64,000 nt of DNA, taken from assembly GCF_014905555.1 (NCBI RefSeq), contig NZ_BNGS01000009.1, positions 62,001 through 126,000 on the forward strand, given 5' to 3'. Below are positions 1 through 8,897 of the stretch, in pieces. The stretch comes from Streptomyces sp. Y2F8-2. GTDB taxonomy: Bacteria; Actinomycetota; Actinomycetes; Streptomycetales; Streptomycetaceae. The notes below the pieces were generated by a model. It did no database searches and had not been told where the DNA came from. It saw only the letters and a program-made list of their open reading frames with translations. A program made the position numbers and the translations under genes. Positions within the stretch are counted from its first letter, which is position 1. Every line of letters starts with the position of its first letter.

Positions 1-479
1 AGCAGGGCGCGCTTGCCGGTGAGGTCGGCCCGGGCGTCGCGGCGGGCCCGGTTCTCGGCGGCGCACTTCTGGCAGAGCTGGTGGTAGAAGTAGTCGACCT
101 CGACGTAGCGGGTCTTGCACACGTAGCAGGAGCGGGGGCGCTGGAGTATCCCCGCGATCCGGCCGGCCTCGGTGGCCGAGGACGGCAGGATGCCCTCGGT
201 CTCGTCGTCGATGCGCTGCGCGGAGCCGGTGGCGGTGGCCTCGGTGACCGCCTTGTCGTGGGCGGTCTTGGCGGCACGGCGCTCCTGGCGGCGGCGCTGC
301 TTGACCGTGCGGTAGATGTGCGAGGTGGCGCGGCGCACCTTGATCGCGTCGGGGTGGTCGACGTCGAGCTTGTCCAGCTCCTCGAGCACACTGAGGCAGA
401 CGGCGAGACGCTCCGGGTCGATGCCGGGCCCGTACGCCACCTCGTCCATGGCCGCCGGGCCGTCCTGTGTCACCGTCAT
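1..479 (-). CDS. SDR-family oxidoreductase with N-terminal zinc ribbon (partial, 3' end outside window)
   Basis: The reading frame starts at an ATG at 479, with GAGGA about ten bases upstream, and runs off the left edge after about 159 residues with no stop. The visible part has an acidic N-terminus, a basic helix near residues 55-75 (TVKQRRRQERRAAK), and a CxxC...CxxC zinc ribbon (CYVC about residue 116, CQKC about 135). It ends in LTGKRALL, which looks like the first strand of a Rossmann fold. Known actinomycete proteins of this type continue into a short-chain dehydrogenase domain, so the oxidoreductase assignment rests on family knowledge because the catalytic part is not in view. The substrate is unknown. 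Confidence 0.7.
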   Translation of the reverse strand, partial: MTVTQDGPAAMDEVAYGPGIDPERLAVCLSVLEELDKLDVDHPDAIKVRRATSHIYRTVKQRRRQERRAAKTAHDKAVTEATATGSAQRIDDETEGILPSSATEAGRIAGILQRPRSCYVCKTRYVEVDYFYHQLCQKCAAENRARRDARADLTGKRAL

Positions 480-805
480 CGCGCTGCCGTTCCTCGCTCT
501 CCCGCGCAGCGCTCCGACCGCGCTCGCTTTCGAACGGGGAATTTTACGGAGCGGCGGGGCGGGTCACCAAACCCGCGATGATCACTTCAGCACTTCTGGG
601 GTCCCCCGGCTCGAAGAGCTTGCCGGAAGTTCGAGGACGAGGCCGTGGGCCGACGGCGGGGGCCCGGGGGCGCAGCCCCCGGAAACGGGACCGGTAGCGG
701 GGGCGGCGGAGCCGGGAGGACCCCGCCGACGAGCGGGCCGCCCACCACCGCGGACACGTGCCCCGGCACCACTCGGGATGCCGGGACCAACGCGTCCGTC
801 CCCGT
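480..805. other. Intergenic region with a hairpin
   Basis: No gene is supported here. The left end is the leader of the SDR gene. A perfect 8-bp stem with a GCA loop lies at 664-682 (CCGGGGGC / GCCCCCGG), about 125 bases past the stop of the acyltransferase. It may end that minus-strand transcript, although no U-tract follows. Confidence 0.5.
664..682 (-). terminator. GC-rich hairpin downstream of the WS/DGAT gene
   Basis: CCGGGGGC, loop GCA, GCCCCCGG form a perfect 8-bp stem. There is no T-run, as is common for Streptomyces terminators. The assignment as a terminator is inferred from its position only. Confidence 0.4.
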
Positions 806-2200
806 TCAGATGCGGCAGGCCGCCAGCAGTGTCTCGACCTCGTCCGGGACCGCCCGGGCCAGGCGCTCCAGGTCCGGGACCGCCCGGCCGTCCGCGACGA
901 GCCCGTAGTGGACGCGGCCGCGGTACGTGGAGATCGCCACCGCCAGGGACTGGCCGCGGGCCAGGGGGGCGAGCGGGTAGACCTCGGCGAGCGGGTTGCC
1001 GCCGAGCCTCAGCCCGAGGCTGGGCAGCGGCACGCTGGTGACCAGGATGTCGAACCAGAGCCGTGCGGCCTGGCTGACCAGCGGTCCGCCCAGCCGGTGC
1101 CCCAGCGCCGGCACATGGTCGGCGAGCAGCGCGACGGCGCCCGCGCCCCGGTTGGGCCCGGCGTCCTTGTTGCGGTCCATGGCCGTACGGACCGTCCGCA
1201 GCCGCTCCAGCGGGTCCGGATCAGCGACCGGAAGCCGTATCAGGTAGCCGGAGAGCCGGTTGCCCTGTGGGTGCGCGGTGCGCGGCCGGCGCTTGGACAC
1301 CGGGATGAGCGCGCGCGGCTCGACACCCGCGCTGCCGTCGCCGCGCTCATCCAGCCAGCGCCGCAGGGCGCCCGCGACGACCGCGATCAGCACGTCGTTC
1401 ACGGTGCCGCCCGCCGACTTCCGCACCCGGTGCACATCGTCGAGGTCGATGGCGACACCGGCCGTACGGCGGGTGCCGCTGGGCTCGGAGGTGAGCGCGG
1501 ACGAGGAGCGCATGCCGAGGGTGGACAGGGCGACGGAGGTGCCGATGTCGAGAGCGCGCCCCACGTCGGCGAGCGTGCCGCGCAGCAGCCCCGGGAGCCT
1601 GCGCACATCGGGCAGGAGGCCCCGGGCGGGCTCCGGCGGGCGCGGCCGGGGCTCGGGCATGTCCATCGGGTCCATGACGGCGGCCGCGAGGGTCAGCGCG
1701 CGCAGCCCGTCGGCGAGCGCGTGGTGGAACTTGAACAGCACGGCGAAGGAGGTGCCGTCCTCCCCCGGCAGCACATGCGCCTCCCACGGCGGCCGGCCGC
1801 GCACCAGCGCGCGCTCCATGAGCCGCCCGGCCTCGGCGTGGAAGTCGGCGGTGGGCGCGTGCAGCCGCACATGGCGCAGGGGGTCGAAGTCGGGATCGGG
1901 CTCCCGGGTCGCGCCGCCCAGGGCGAGCGGGAGGCGCGCGGCGGCGAGGTCGCGCGGCAGGCGTACGTCCGGCAGCCAGACGTCGCGGATCCGCATGCGC
2001 AGTCCCGGGACCGCGGCGGCGCGGGCCGCCAGCAGATCCGCGGCATGGGCGCCCGCGGTCGGCGAGTGGCAGGAGAACACGCCGAGGGCACCGAGGTGCA
2101 TGGGGTGCCGGGCGGACTCGATGTTCCAGAACGCCAGGTCGAGTGGTGCGAGCAGGTCAGAAGTCAATGGCTTGCCTCGCGTCGACGATGAGGGAAGCAC
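806..2200 (-). CDS. WS/DGAT-family acyltransferase (wax ester synthase / diacylglycerol acyltransferase)
   Basis: This 464-residue protein carries the acyltransferase signature HHALADG at residues 159-165 (HHxxxDG) and the conserved stretch RGRPPWEAHVL just before it. The C-terminal half has the NDVLIAVVAGALRRWL segment of the family. Such enzymes transfer acyl-CoA to diacylglycerol or fatty alcohol and make storage lipid at the membrane. The start is the GTG at 2200, with GGAGG seven bases upstream. A TTG at 2167, preceded by GAGG, is an alternative that would give a protein beginning SDLLAPLD, closer to family N-termini. It stands alone, with terminator-like hairpins on both sides. Confidence 0.9.
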   Translation of the reverse strand: MLPSSSTRGKPLTSDLLAPLDLAFWNIESARHPMHLGALGVFSCHSPTAGAHAADLLAARAAAVPGLRMRIRDVWLPDVRLPRDLAAARLPLALGGATREPDPDFDPLRHVRLHAPTADFHAEAGRLMERALVRGRPPWEAHVLPGEDGTSFAVLFKFHHALADGLRALTLAAAVMDPMDMPEPRPRPPEPARGLLPDVRRLPGLLRGTLADVGRALDIGTSVALSTLGMRSSSALTSEPSGTRRTAGVAIDLDDVHRVRKSAGGTVNDVLIAVVAGALRRWLDERGDGSAGVEPRALIPVSKRRPRTAHPQGNRLSGYLIRLPVADPDPLERLRTVRTAMDRNKDAGPNRGAGAVALLADHVPALGHRLGGPLVSQAARLWFDILVTSVPLPSLGLRLGGNPLAEVYPLAPLARGQSLAVAISTYRGRVHYGLVADGRAVPDLERLARAVPDEVETLLAACRI

Positions 2201-2266
2201 GAGTCAACCTCCGACAGACGATTACGGTCAAGTACGATCAGGCTACGTACAGTTAACAGCGGATTA

Positions 2267-2295
2267 AGTCCCGCCTCGCCGAGAGAGGCGGGACT
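2267..2295 (-). terminator. Terminator of the GH92 gene
   Basis: AGTCCCGCCTC and GAGGCGGGACT form a perfect 11-bp stem around a 7-base loop, starting 17 bases past the GH92 stop. On the minus strand the stem is followed by TTAATCC, a short T/A-rich tail. Confidence 0.75.
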
Positions 2296-2311
2296 GATGT
2301 GGCGGAAGAGG

Positions 2312-4642
2312 TCATTTCAGCGGGGGCGGCGCGGCCTGCGGTGCCGTACCCCACCCGGACGGCCGCGCGCCGACCGTGAACTCCAGCGTGCCCAGTCGGC
2401 GCAACGCGTCCGTCGTGACGTACGTGCGTTCGTACGCCGTTCCGTCGATGCGCACCTTCTGGACGTACCGGTCGCTCTGTGACGTGCCGGGTGCGGTGAC
2501 GGTCAGCTTGCCGCGCGGGTAGTACGCCCGGTCGAGCACCAGGTCGACGCGGTCGAAGACCGGGGTGGTCAGACCCCAGGTGGGATAGCCGGGCTGCACG
2601 GGGAAGAGGCCGATGGACGACAGCACGTTCCAGGCGGACATGGTGCCGAGGTCGTCGTTGCCGGTCATCCCGGTCGGGCCGTTGGTGAAGAGGGTCAGCG
2701 CCGCGTGCACCACGTCCGTGGTCTTCCACGGCTGACCGGTCGACAGATACGTGTAGGGGGCGATCAGGTCCGGCTCGTTCTGCGGGTTGTACGTGGCCGC
2801 GTCGTAGTAGGCGTACGCTCCGTGCACCCACACCTCACGTGCGGTCTTCTCCGGGTCCTTGAGCAGCGCGTCGTAGGCGAAGAAGGCGTCGAGCCGGTCA
2901 TTGGCCGCCTGCCGGCCGCCGATGAGGCCGACCATGCCGGGCAGGTCCTGCGGCACGAGCCACTGGTACTGCCAGGCGGTGCCCTCGTGGAAGCCCTTGC
3001 TCCTGGCCGGATCGGCCGGTCCTGCGAAGGCGCCGGACGCCTCGCGGGCGCGGAAGAAGCGGGTCGAGGGGTCGAAGAGGGTGCGGTAGTTCCGCGACCG
3101 GGCGGCGTAGCGGGCGGCGTCCGCGGGGTGTCCCAGGTCACGTGCCATCTGGGCGAGCATGGCGTCGGCGAGCGCGTACTCCAGCGTCACCGATCCGCCG
3201 TGGTGGTAGTCGGAGTCGCCGGGCTTGGTGTAGGGGCGGCCCTTGATGTAGGGCGCGAAGCCGTGTGCGATGTACTCGCGGTTCGCCTCACGGCCCGTGT
3301 ACATGGTGTCGGCGGGCGGCAGGCCGTCGGCGTTCTTCTTCAGCGCGCGGTACGCCCGCTCCTCGTACCCCTTGAGCAGCCCCTGATGATAGGCGTGGGT
3401 CAGGTACGGGGTGACGGGGTCGCCGCTCATGATGTTCGTCTCGACCGGGCCGTAGCCCCACTTGGGCAGCCAGCCGCCCTGCTCGTCGACCTTCAGCAGG
3501 GAGATCGCCATGTCGCGCGCCTCGCGCGGCGCGAGCAGGGACAGCAGCTGGGACTGGGTGCGGTAGGTGTCCCACAGCGACCAGTTCTGGAAGTACGTGA
3601 AGCCCTGCGCCCGGTGGACCTTCTGGTCCCAGCCGGTGTAGCGGCCGTCGGCGTCGCTGCCGATGTTCGGCGCGAGGAACGACCGGTACAGCGAGGAGTA
3701 GAAGGTGGTGTGCAGGGGGGTGTCACCGCCCTGGACCCGGACGTCATCGAGACGGTCCTCCCAGGCACGGCGGGCGGCCTCCCGCACGGTGTCGAACGAA
3801 CGGCCGTACGTGGTAGCGAGGTTGACGTCGGCGCCGTGTGCGTCGACGTACGACAGCGCGGTGGTCGCCTCGACGGTGCGGTCCTTGGTGGTGTCGAAGG
3901 TGACGTACGCGCCGTTGCGTCCGGGCCCCGCCGACTTCGTCGCCCCCGGGGTGATCGAGTCCTGGTACCAGGTCCCGTGCGCGGTGAACGGCCGGTTGAA
4001 GCGGGTGACCGTGTAGACCGTGTACGGCCGGGTGGAGCGGCAGAAGCCGCTGCCCGTGATCTCGGTGCGCACGGTGCGGTCGTCGAGGATCTCCACCTTG
4101 GAGGACACGTTCTTGTGCAGCGCCTGGCCCGCGTTGAGCAGCACGTTCGCCTTGTCGGTGGCCGGGAAGGCGTAGCGCTGCACGGCGGTGCGCTGGGACG
4201 CCGTCAGTTCGGCGTCGATGCCGCTGTCGAGGCCGACCCGGTAGTAGCCGGGGCTCGCCTGCTCGTTCGCGTGGCTGAACACGGCCGCGTACTTGGCGTA
4301 GTCCGTCTCGGTCACGTCACCCGTCGTCGGCAGCACCGGCAGGTCTCCTCCGATGGCGCAGCCGACGCCGGAGAGGTGCACGAGGGAGAAGCCGCGGATC
4401 CGGCTCTGGGTGTGGTCGTAGCCGGTGTTGTGCCCGGTGTCCGGGGAGAACTGCACCATGCCGAAGGGCACGGCGGCGCCGGGGAAGGTGTTGCCCTCGT
4501 CCTGCGTGCCGATGAACGGGTTGACCAGACCGGTGAGCCCGCCGTCGCGCGGCTCGGCGGCATGCGCGGCCGGCGGGAGGCACAGCGTCGCGGCCACCAC
4601 CGTGCTCGCGGCGGCGAGGCGCAGGCGCCGGGTGCGTCTCAT
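2312..4642 (-). CDS. Secreted GH92 alpha-1,2-mannosidase-family glycoside hydrolase
   Basis: The 776-residue protein opens with a Sec-type signal (MRRTRRLRLAAAS, hydrophobic core, AHAAEP cleavage region). The GH92 fold follows, with NPFIGTQDEGNTFPGA near the mature N-terminus, EGTAWQYQW near residue 555, and GNDDLGTMSAWNVLSS near residue 680. These are conserved blocks of this calcium-dependent inverting exo-mannosidase family, which trims alpha-mannosides outside the cell. The frame extends to 4681, but the ATG at 4642 has GGAGG eight to nine bases upstream and directly precedes the signal peptide. It is probably a single-gene transcript ending in the hairpin at 2267-2295. Confidence 0.93.
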   Translation of the reverse strand: MRRTRRLRLAAASTVVAATLCLPPAAHAAEPRDGGLTGLVNPFIGTQDEGNTFPGAAVPFGMVQFSPDTGHNTGYDHTQSRIRGFSLVHLSGVGCAIGGDLPVLPTTGDVTETDYAKYAAVFSHANEQASPGYYRVGLDSGIDAELTASQRTAVQRYAFPATDKANVLLNAGQALHKNVSSKVEILDDRTVRTEITGSGFCRSTRPYTVYTVTRFNRPFTAHGTWYQDSITPGATKSAGPGRNGAYVTFDTTKDRTVEATTALSYVDAHGADVNLATTYGRSFDTVREAARRAWEDRLDDVRVQGGDTPLHTTFYSSLYRSFLAPNIGSDADGRYTGWDQKVHRAQGFTYFQNWSLWDTYRTQSQLLSLLAPREARDMAISLLKVDEQGGWLPKWGYGPVETNIMSGDPVTPYLTHAYHQGLLKGYEERAYRALKKNADGLPPADTMYTGREANREYIAHGFAPYIKGRPYTKPGDSDYHHGGSVTLEYALADAMLAQMARDLGHPADAARYAARSRNYRTLFDPSTRFFRAREASGAFAGPADPARSKGFHEGTAWQYQWLVPQDLPGMVGLIGGRQAANDRLDAFFAYDALLKDPEKTAREVWVHGAYAYYDAATYNPQNEPDLIAPYTYLSTGQPWKTTDVVHAALTLFTNGPTGMTGNDDLGTMSAWNVLSSIGLFPVQPGYPTWGLTTPVFDRVDLVLDRAYYPRGKLTVTAPGTSQSDRYVQKVRIDGTAYERTYVTTDALRRLGTLEFTVGARPSGWGTAPQAAPPPLK

Positions 4643-5029
4643 CTCGGAAGACCTCCGGAGGATCGATGTCGTCGAGCACATGGTGGTGGCGGGGCGTCAG
4701 TTTCCCGGGCAGCCGGCGGGGTTGTTCCGTGACGCGTCGCAAATCAGCACCTGGTGCGCGACCCGCAGACGCGTCGTCCGGCTCGGGAACCCGGCGGGAG
4801 CGGGTGAGCAGACCGCGGTCGACATCCACGAGTCGTGGGTGAGCCGGAGCCGCCCGCGCGGGCCGATCGGCCGGCCGGCGGGCACGCTGAAGATGCGGCG
4901 GTACCCCATACGGTCCTCGTGCCGCTCGATGCCGGAGAGCTGCGACTTCACGGGATGGGGAACGAGGGTGTGCGCGCCGAGGTTCTTCCCGAGCGGCGGC
5001 CGTTCACCCGCCCGTGCCGCCCGGCGGTG
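4643..5029. other. Intergenic region upstream of GH92, with a doubtful 84-aa ORF
   Basis: This should contain the GH92 promoter, but I see no clear -35/-10 pair. A minus-strand frame at 4697-4951 (GTG start, 84 residues, ending SRNNPAGCPGN) has no convincing ribosome binding site and no family I recognise. It could be a decayed gene. A perfect 12-bp palindrome GGCCGATCGGCC at 4861-4872 lies inside a GC-rich stretch and may be an operator or chance. Confidence 0.35.
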
Positions 5030-5422
5030 CTACCGGGCCGGGGCGGTGTCGTAGTCGTTACGGGCTTGTTCGACCTCGTCCAGGTGCTCGGCGGACCATT
5101 GTGCGAGGTGGGCGAAGAGCGGGGCGAGACTGCGACCGAGTGCGCTGATCTCGTACTCGACCCGTGGGGGGACCTCCGGGTGGTACGTGCGCACGATCAG
5201 CCCGTCGCGCTCCAGTTGCCTCAGCCGCTGGGTCAGCACCTTGGGCGTGATCCTGTCGATGCGCCGCTGGAGTTCGACGAAGCGCTGACGGCCGTGGGCG
5301 TGGAGGCTCCACAGGATGGGGGTCGTCCAGCGGCTGAACACGATGTCGACGACCGGGGCGATGGGACAGGCGAGTTCGGGGTCGGTCCCGGCCGACGCCG
5401 CCCAGGTCGCTTCACCGGCCAT
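5030..5422 (-). CDS. HxlR-family winged-helix transcriptional regulator
   Basis: This 130-residue protein has the HxlR winged-helix core: CPIAPVVDIVFSRWTTPILW, then RQRFVELQRRIDRITPKVLTQRL, then the wing ...VPPRVEYEISALGRSL. The Cys near residue 20 is the residue used for redox or electrophile sensing in some family members. The ATG at 5422 follows AAAGGGG at good spacing; a GTG at 5428 has none. It is transcribed divergently from the NmrA-type gene, and the gap holds a perfect palindrome, so it probably regulates that gene and itself. Confidence 0.9.
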   Translation of the reverse strand: MAGEATWAASAGTDPELACPIAPVVDIVFSRWTTPILWSLHAHGRQRFVELQRRIDRITPKVLTQRLRQLERDGLIVRTYHPEVPPRVEYEISALGRSLAPLFAHLAQWSAEHLDEVEQARNDYDTAPAR

Positions 5423-5451
5423 GCGCACCCCTTTGGGATAGCCACTTTCCT

Positions 5452-5463
5452 GTAGGTACCTAC
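5452..5463. promoter_or_regulatory. Likely HxlR operator (perfect 12-bp palindrome)
   Basis: GTAGGTACCTAC is a perfect palindrome midway between the divergent HxlR and NmrA-type genes. It directly abuts TACTAT (5461-5466), a -10-like element for the rightward gene. TATAGT on the opposite strand (5462-5467) is a -10-like element for hxlR. Protein binding here would block both. The sites are seen in the sequence; their use is inferred. Confidence 0.6.
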
Positions 5464-5526
5464 TATACCGACGGTGTTAGCGTCCCTGTGTCTCGACAAC
5501 CACCGTGAAGAAACAGGGAGTTGACC

Positions 5527-6372
5527 ATGTTCGTAGTGACGGGGGCGACCGGCAACGTCGGCCGGGCGCTGGTGCAGATCCTGGTGGCCGGCGGCGAGCA
5601 GGTGACCGCGACGTCGCGTGGGATCTCGGAGGCCGACATGCCGGAGGGCGTCCGGCGGCGGACGGCGGACCTGACCGACCCGGAGAGCCTATGGCCCGTG
5701 TTCGACGGCGCCGATGCGCTCTTCCTGCAGAACGGCGGCCCCAGTGCGCACCTGCTGAGCCCGCGGGACATCCTGGACGTCGCCAAGGCCGGCGGTGTCG
5801 GACGGGTGGTGCTGCTCTCGTCGCAGGGGGTCGTGACCCGGCCGGAGTCGGGCTCGCACGGGGGCGTCGCCCGCGCCATCGAGGACGCCGTACGGGAGTC
5901 GGGCCTGGAGTGGACGATCCTGCGACCCGGCGGCTTCCACTCCAACGCGTACGCCTGGGCCGAGCCCGTCCGTACCCGGCGGGCCGTCGCGGCACCGTTC
6001 GGAGACGTCGGACTGCCCACCGTCCACCCGGGGGACATCGCCGAGGTCGCCGCGGCGGCGCTGCGCGAGGACGGTCATCACGGCCGCGTCCACGAACTGA
6101 CCGGGCCGTCGCTCACCACGCCCCGGCAACGGGCGGAGGCGATCGGCGACGCGCTCGGCGAACCCGTACGGTTCATCGAGCAGACCCGCGACGAGGCCCG
6201 CGCGGAGATGGTGCGGTTCATGCCCGAGCCGGTGGTCGAGACCACCCTGGCCATCCTGGGCGAGCCGACCCCCGCCGAACAACGCGTCAGCCCCGACGTC
6301 GAACGCGTCCTCGGCCGCCCGCCCCGCGCCTTCGCCGACTGGGCCCGGGAGAATGTCGCCGCCTTCCGCTGA
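5527..6372 (+). CDS. NmrA-type NAD(P)-binding reductase
   Basis: This 281-residue Rossmann protein begins MFVVTGATGNVGRALVQ, an atypical-SDR glycine motif (GATGNVG). It continues with VVLLSSQGVV and WTILRPGGFHSNAY, the pattern of NmrA/azoreductase-like proteins that lack the classical YxxxK pair. They typically reduce quinones or act as NAD(P) sensors. The ATG at 5527 has GGGAG at 5516-5520; the frame also has a TTG at 5521, which overlaps too closely. The divergent HxlR gene and shared palindrome suggest induction by a reactive small molecule. Confidence 0.88.
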   Translation: MFVVTGATGNVGRALVQILVAGGEQVTATSRGISEADMPEGVRRRTADLTDPESLWPVFDGADALFLQNGGPSAHLLSPRDILDVAKAGGVGRVVLLSSQGVVTRPESGSHGGVARAIEDAVRESGLEWTILRPGGFHSNAYAWAEPVRTRRAVAAPFGDVGLPTVHPGDIAEVAAAALREDGHHGRVHELTGPSLTTPRQRAEAIGDALGEPVRFIEQTRDEARAEMVRFMPEPVVETTLAILGEPTPAEQRVSPDVERVLGRPPRAFADWARENVAAFR

Positions 6373-6406
6373 CGTACCAGCCGGTGTCGGCCAGGGCCCG
6401 CAGGGA

Positions 6407-7627
6407 CTACGACACCCGCTGCCCCTTCCCCAGCGCGATGACTCCGCCCTTCGACACCGTGTACAGCTCGGCGTCCCGCCCCGGGTTGACGCCGATCGTC
6501 GCGCCCGGGGGTACCTCCACGTTCTTGTCGAGGACCGCTCCGCGGACGATCGCGCCGCGGCCGACGTGGACGTTGTCGTGCAGGACCGAGCCCTGGACGA
6601 CGGCGCCCGGGTCCACCAGGACGCCCGGGGACAGGACCGACCGCGTCACCTGGCCCCGGATCAGGCACCCGGCGCTGATGATCGACTCGCTGGCGATGCC
6701 GCCCGAGTTGAAACGGGCCGGTGACAACTGGTTGGAGTGCGTGTAGATGGGCCAGTTGCGGTTGTAGAGGTTGAAGGCCGGGCGCTCCGCGATCAGGTCC
6801 ATGTGCGCCTCGTAGTACGCGTCCAGGGTGCCCACGTCCCGCCAGTAGCCCCGGTCGCGACTGGTCTCGCCGGGCACGTGGTTGGCGCTGAAGTCGTACA
6901 GCTGGGCCTCGCCGCGCTCGGTGAGCTGGGGCAGGATCGAACCGCCCATGTCGTGCACCGAGGTCTGGTCCTCGGCGTCCCGCTGCAACGCCTCGATCAG
7001 CGCCTTGGTGGTGAAGATGTAGTTGCCCATGGAGGCGAAGACGGTGTCGGGGTCGCCCGGCAGCCCGGGCGGGTCGGCGGGCTTCTCCAGGAAGCGTTCG
7101 ACCGTCTGGCCGTCCGAGCCGGGCGTGATCACGCCGAAGGAGGAGGACTCCGCGCGCGGCACCCGTATGCCCGCGACGGTCACGCCCGCCCCGCCCTCGA
7201 TGTGCTGTGCGAGCATCTGCCGCGGGTCCATGCGGTAGACGTGGTCGGCGCCGAACACCGCCACGTACTCCGGCTGTTCGTCGTGGATCAGGTTCAGCGA
7301 CTGCAGGATCGCGTCCGCGCTGCCCAGGTACCAGCGCGGACCGAGCCGCTGCTGGGCCGGTACCGGGGTGACGTAGTTGCCGAGCAGGCTGGACATCCGC
7401 CAGGTGGTGGTGATGTGCCGGTCCAGGGAGTGCGACTTGTACTGCGTGAGCACGCAGATGCGCAGGATGTCGCCGTTGACGAGGTTCGACAGGACGAAGT
7501 CCACGAGGCGGTAGGTCCCGCCGAAGGTCACGGCCGGTTTCGCGCGGTCGGCGGTCAGCGGCATCAGCCGCTTGCCCTCCCCGCCGGCCAGTACGATTCC
7601 CAGCACCGAAGGTCCACCGCGCCGCAT
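6407..7627 (-). CDS. glgC: Glucose-1-phosphate adenylyltransferase (ADP-glucose pyrophosphorylase)
   Basis: The 406-residue length is standard for GlgC, which makes ADP-glucose from Glc-1-P and ATP. The nucleotide-binding loop is LAGGEGKRLMPLT at residues 13-25, followed by RAKPAVTFGGTYRLVDF. Other conserved blocks are WYLGSADAI, VAVFGADHVYRMD, SSFGVI, FLEKPADPPGLPG and YWRDVGTLDAYYEAH, and the C-terminal left-handed beta-helix is complete. The start follows GAGGGG. It lies 44 bases downstream of glgA on the same strand, so the two are probably cotranscribed, supplying ADP-glucose to the next enzyme. Confidence 0.96.
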   Translation of the reverse strand: MRRGGPSVLGIVLAGGEGKRLMPLTADRAKPAVTFGGTYRLVDFVLSNLVNGDILRICVLTQYKSHSLDRHITTTWRMSSLLGNYVTPVPAQQRLGPRWYLGSADAILQSLNLIHDEQPEYVAVFGADHVYRMDPRQMLAQHIEGGAGVTVAGIRVPRAESSSFGVITPGSDGQTVERFLEKPADPPGLPGDPDTVFASMGNYIFTTKALIEALQRDAEDQTSVHDMGGSILPQLTERGEAQLYDFSANHVPGETSRDRGYWRDVGTLDAYYEAHMDLIAERPAFNLYNRNWPIYTHSNQLSPARFNSGGIASESIISAGCLIRGQVTRSVLSPGVLVDPGAVVQGSVLHDNVHVGRGAIVRGAVLDKNVEVPPGATIGVNPGRDAELYTVSKGGVIALGKGQRVS

Positions 7628-7671
7628 GCCGCCGCCCCTCTACGCCCGGTTGTGCTGCACTTTGCTGATTA

Positions 7672-8823
7672 CTACCCCTGTTTGAGGACATCCTCGTACA
7701 GGCGGACCGTGCGCCGGGCCACCGCGTCCCAGCCGAACTCCCCCGCCGCGCGCTCCCGTCCGGCCTCGCCCATCCGCCGCGCGGCCACCGGATCGGCGAG
7801 GACGGCGTCGAGAGCACGCGCGAGGTGCTCCTCGAAGCCGTCGTCCACGTCGACCAGCAGGCCGGTACGGCCGTCGTCCACGACCTCCGGGATGCCGCCG
7901 GTGCGCGAGGCCACCACGGCGGTGCCGCACGCCATGGCCTCCAGGTTGACGATGCCGAGCGGCTCGTACACCGACGGGCAGACGAACACCGTGGCATGGG
8001 TGAGGAGCTGGATCACCTCGGGGCGCGGCAGCATCTTGGGGATCCAGTGCACGCCCTCACGGCCCCTGCTCAGCTCCTCGAACAGGTCACGGAACTCACG
8101 GTCGATCTCGGGGGTGTCCGGCGCGCCCGCGCACAGGACGACCTGGGCCGCCGGGTCGATGTGCCGCACCGCGCGCAGCAGATGGGGCACGCCCTTCTGG
8201 CGGGTGATCCGCCCGACGAACAGGACGTAGGGGCGGTCCGGGTCGACGCCGATGCGGGAGAGGACGTCCGTGCCCGGGTCCGGCCGGTACAGGGTGGTGT
8301 CGATCCCGTTGTGCACGACGTGGACCCGTGCCGGGTCCAGGGCCGGATAGCAGGTGAGGATGTCGTCGCGCATGGCGCCGGAGACGGCGATCACCGCGTC
8401 CGCGGCCTCGATCGCGGTGCGCTCCGCCCAGCTGGAGAGCGCGTACCCGCCGCCGAGCTGTTCGGCCTTCCAGGGGCGCAGCGGCTCCAGCGAGTGCGCG
8501 GTCATCACGTGCGGGATGCCGTACAGCAGCTTGGCGAGGTGGCCGGCGAGGTTGGCGTACCAGGTGTGGGAGTGGACCAGCTCACGGCCCTGGAGGGCGG
8601 CGGTCATGGCCAGGTCCACGGAGAAGGTGCGCAGCGCGTCGTTGGCGGAGTCGAGGCCGGTCCACGGCCGGTGGCGTATCACCCCGCCCGCGCCGCCCTC
8701 ACCCCAGCAGTGCACGTCGAGGTCGACGAGGGAGCGCAACTCCCGGGCGAGGAACTCGACATGGACGCCCGCACCGCCGTACACGTCCGGCGGGTACTCC
8801 CGGGTCAGCAGTCCCACACGCAC
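7672..8823 (-). CDS. glgA: Actinobacterial glycogen synthase-like GT4 (GlgA / GlgM type)
   Basis: This 383-residue retaining glycosyltransferase has a GT-B fold. The N-terminal acceptor side contains REYPPDVYGGAGVHVE, then HSHTWYANLAG and the linker HVVHNGIDTTLY. The C-terminal donor site has FVGRITRQKG and the E-x7-E block SVYEPLGIVNLEAMACG. It is shorter than classic bacterial GlgA (about 480 aa) and matches the actinobacterial GT4 form. In mycobacteria the equivalent enzyme (GlgM) makes alpha-maltose-1-phosphate from ADP-glucose and Glc-1-P for the GlgE pathway. The GTG start follows AGGGGG. glgC directly downstream provides its donor. Confidence 0.9.
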   Translation of the reverse strand: MRVGLLTREYPPDVYGGAGVHVEFLARELRSLVDLDVHCWGEGGAGGVIRHRPWTGLDSANDALRTFSVDLAMTAALQGRELVHSHTWYANLAGHLAKLLYGIPHVMTAHSLEPLRPWKAEQLGGGYALSSWAERTAIEAADAVIAVSGAMRDDILTCYPALDPARVHVVHNGIDTTLYRPDPGTDVLSRIGVDPDRPYVLFVGRITRQKGVPHLLRAVRHIDPAAQVVLCAGAPDTPEIDREFRDLFEELSRGREGVHWIPKMLPRPEVIQLLTHATVFVCPSVYEPLGIVNLEAMACGTAVVASRTGGIPEVVDDGRTGLLVDVDDGFEEHLARALDAVLADPVAARRMGEAGRERAAGEFGWDAVARRTVRLYEDVLKQG

Positions 8824-8897
8824 CCGGTACCCCCTGTCTCAGCGGCTGGTTCCCACATGGTCACCCAGATGCGGCCGTTGCGGAAGACCACCTGTGT

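Noticed and set aside
2705..4732. A 675-codon frame antisense to the GH92 gene
   Set aside because: It is a GC-driven shadow with no ribosome binding site or domain.
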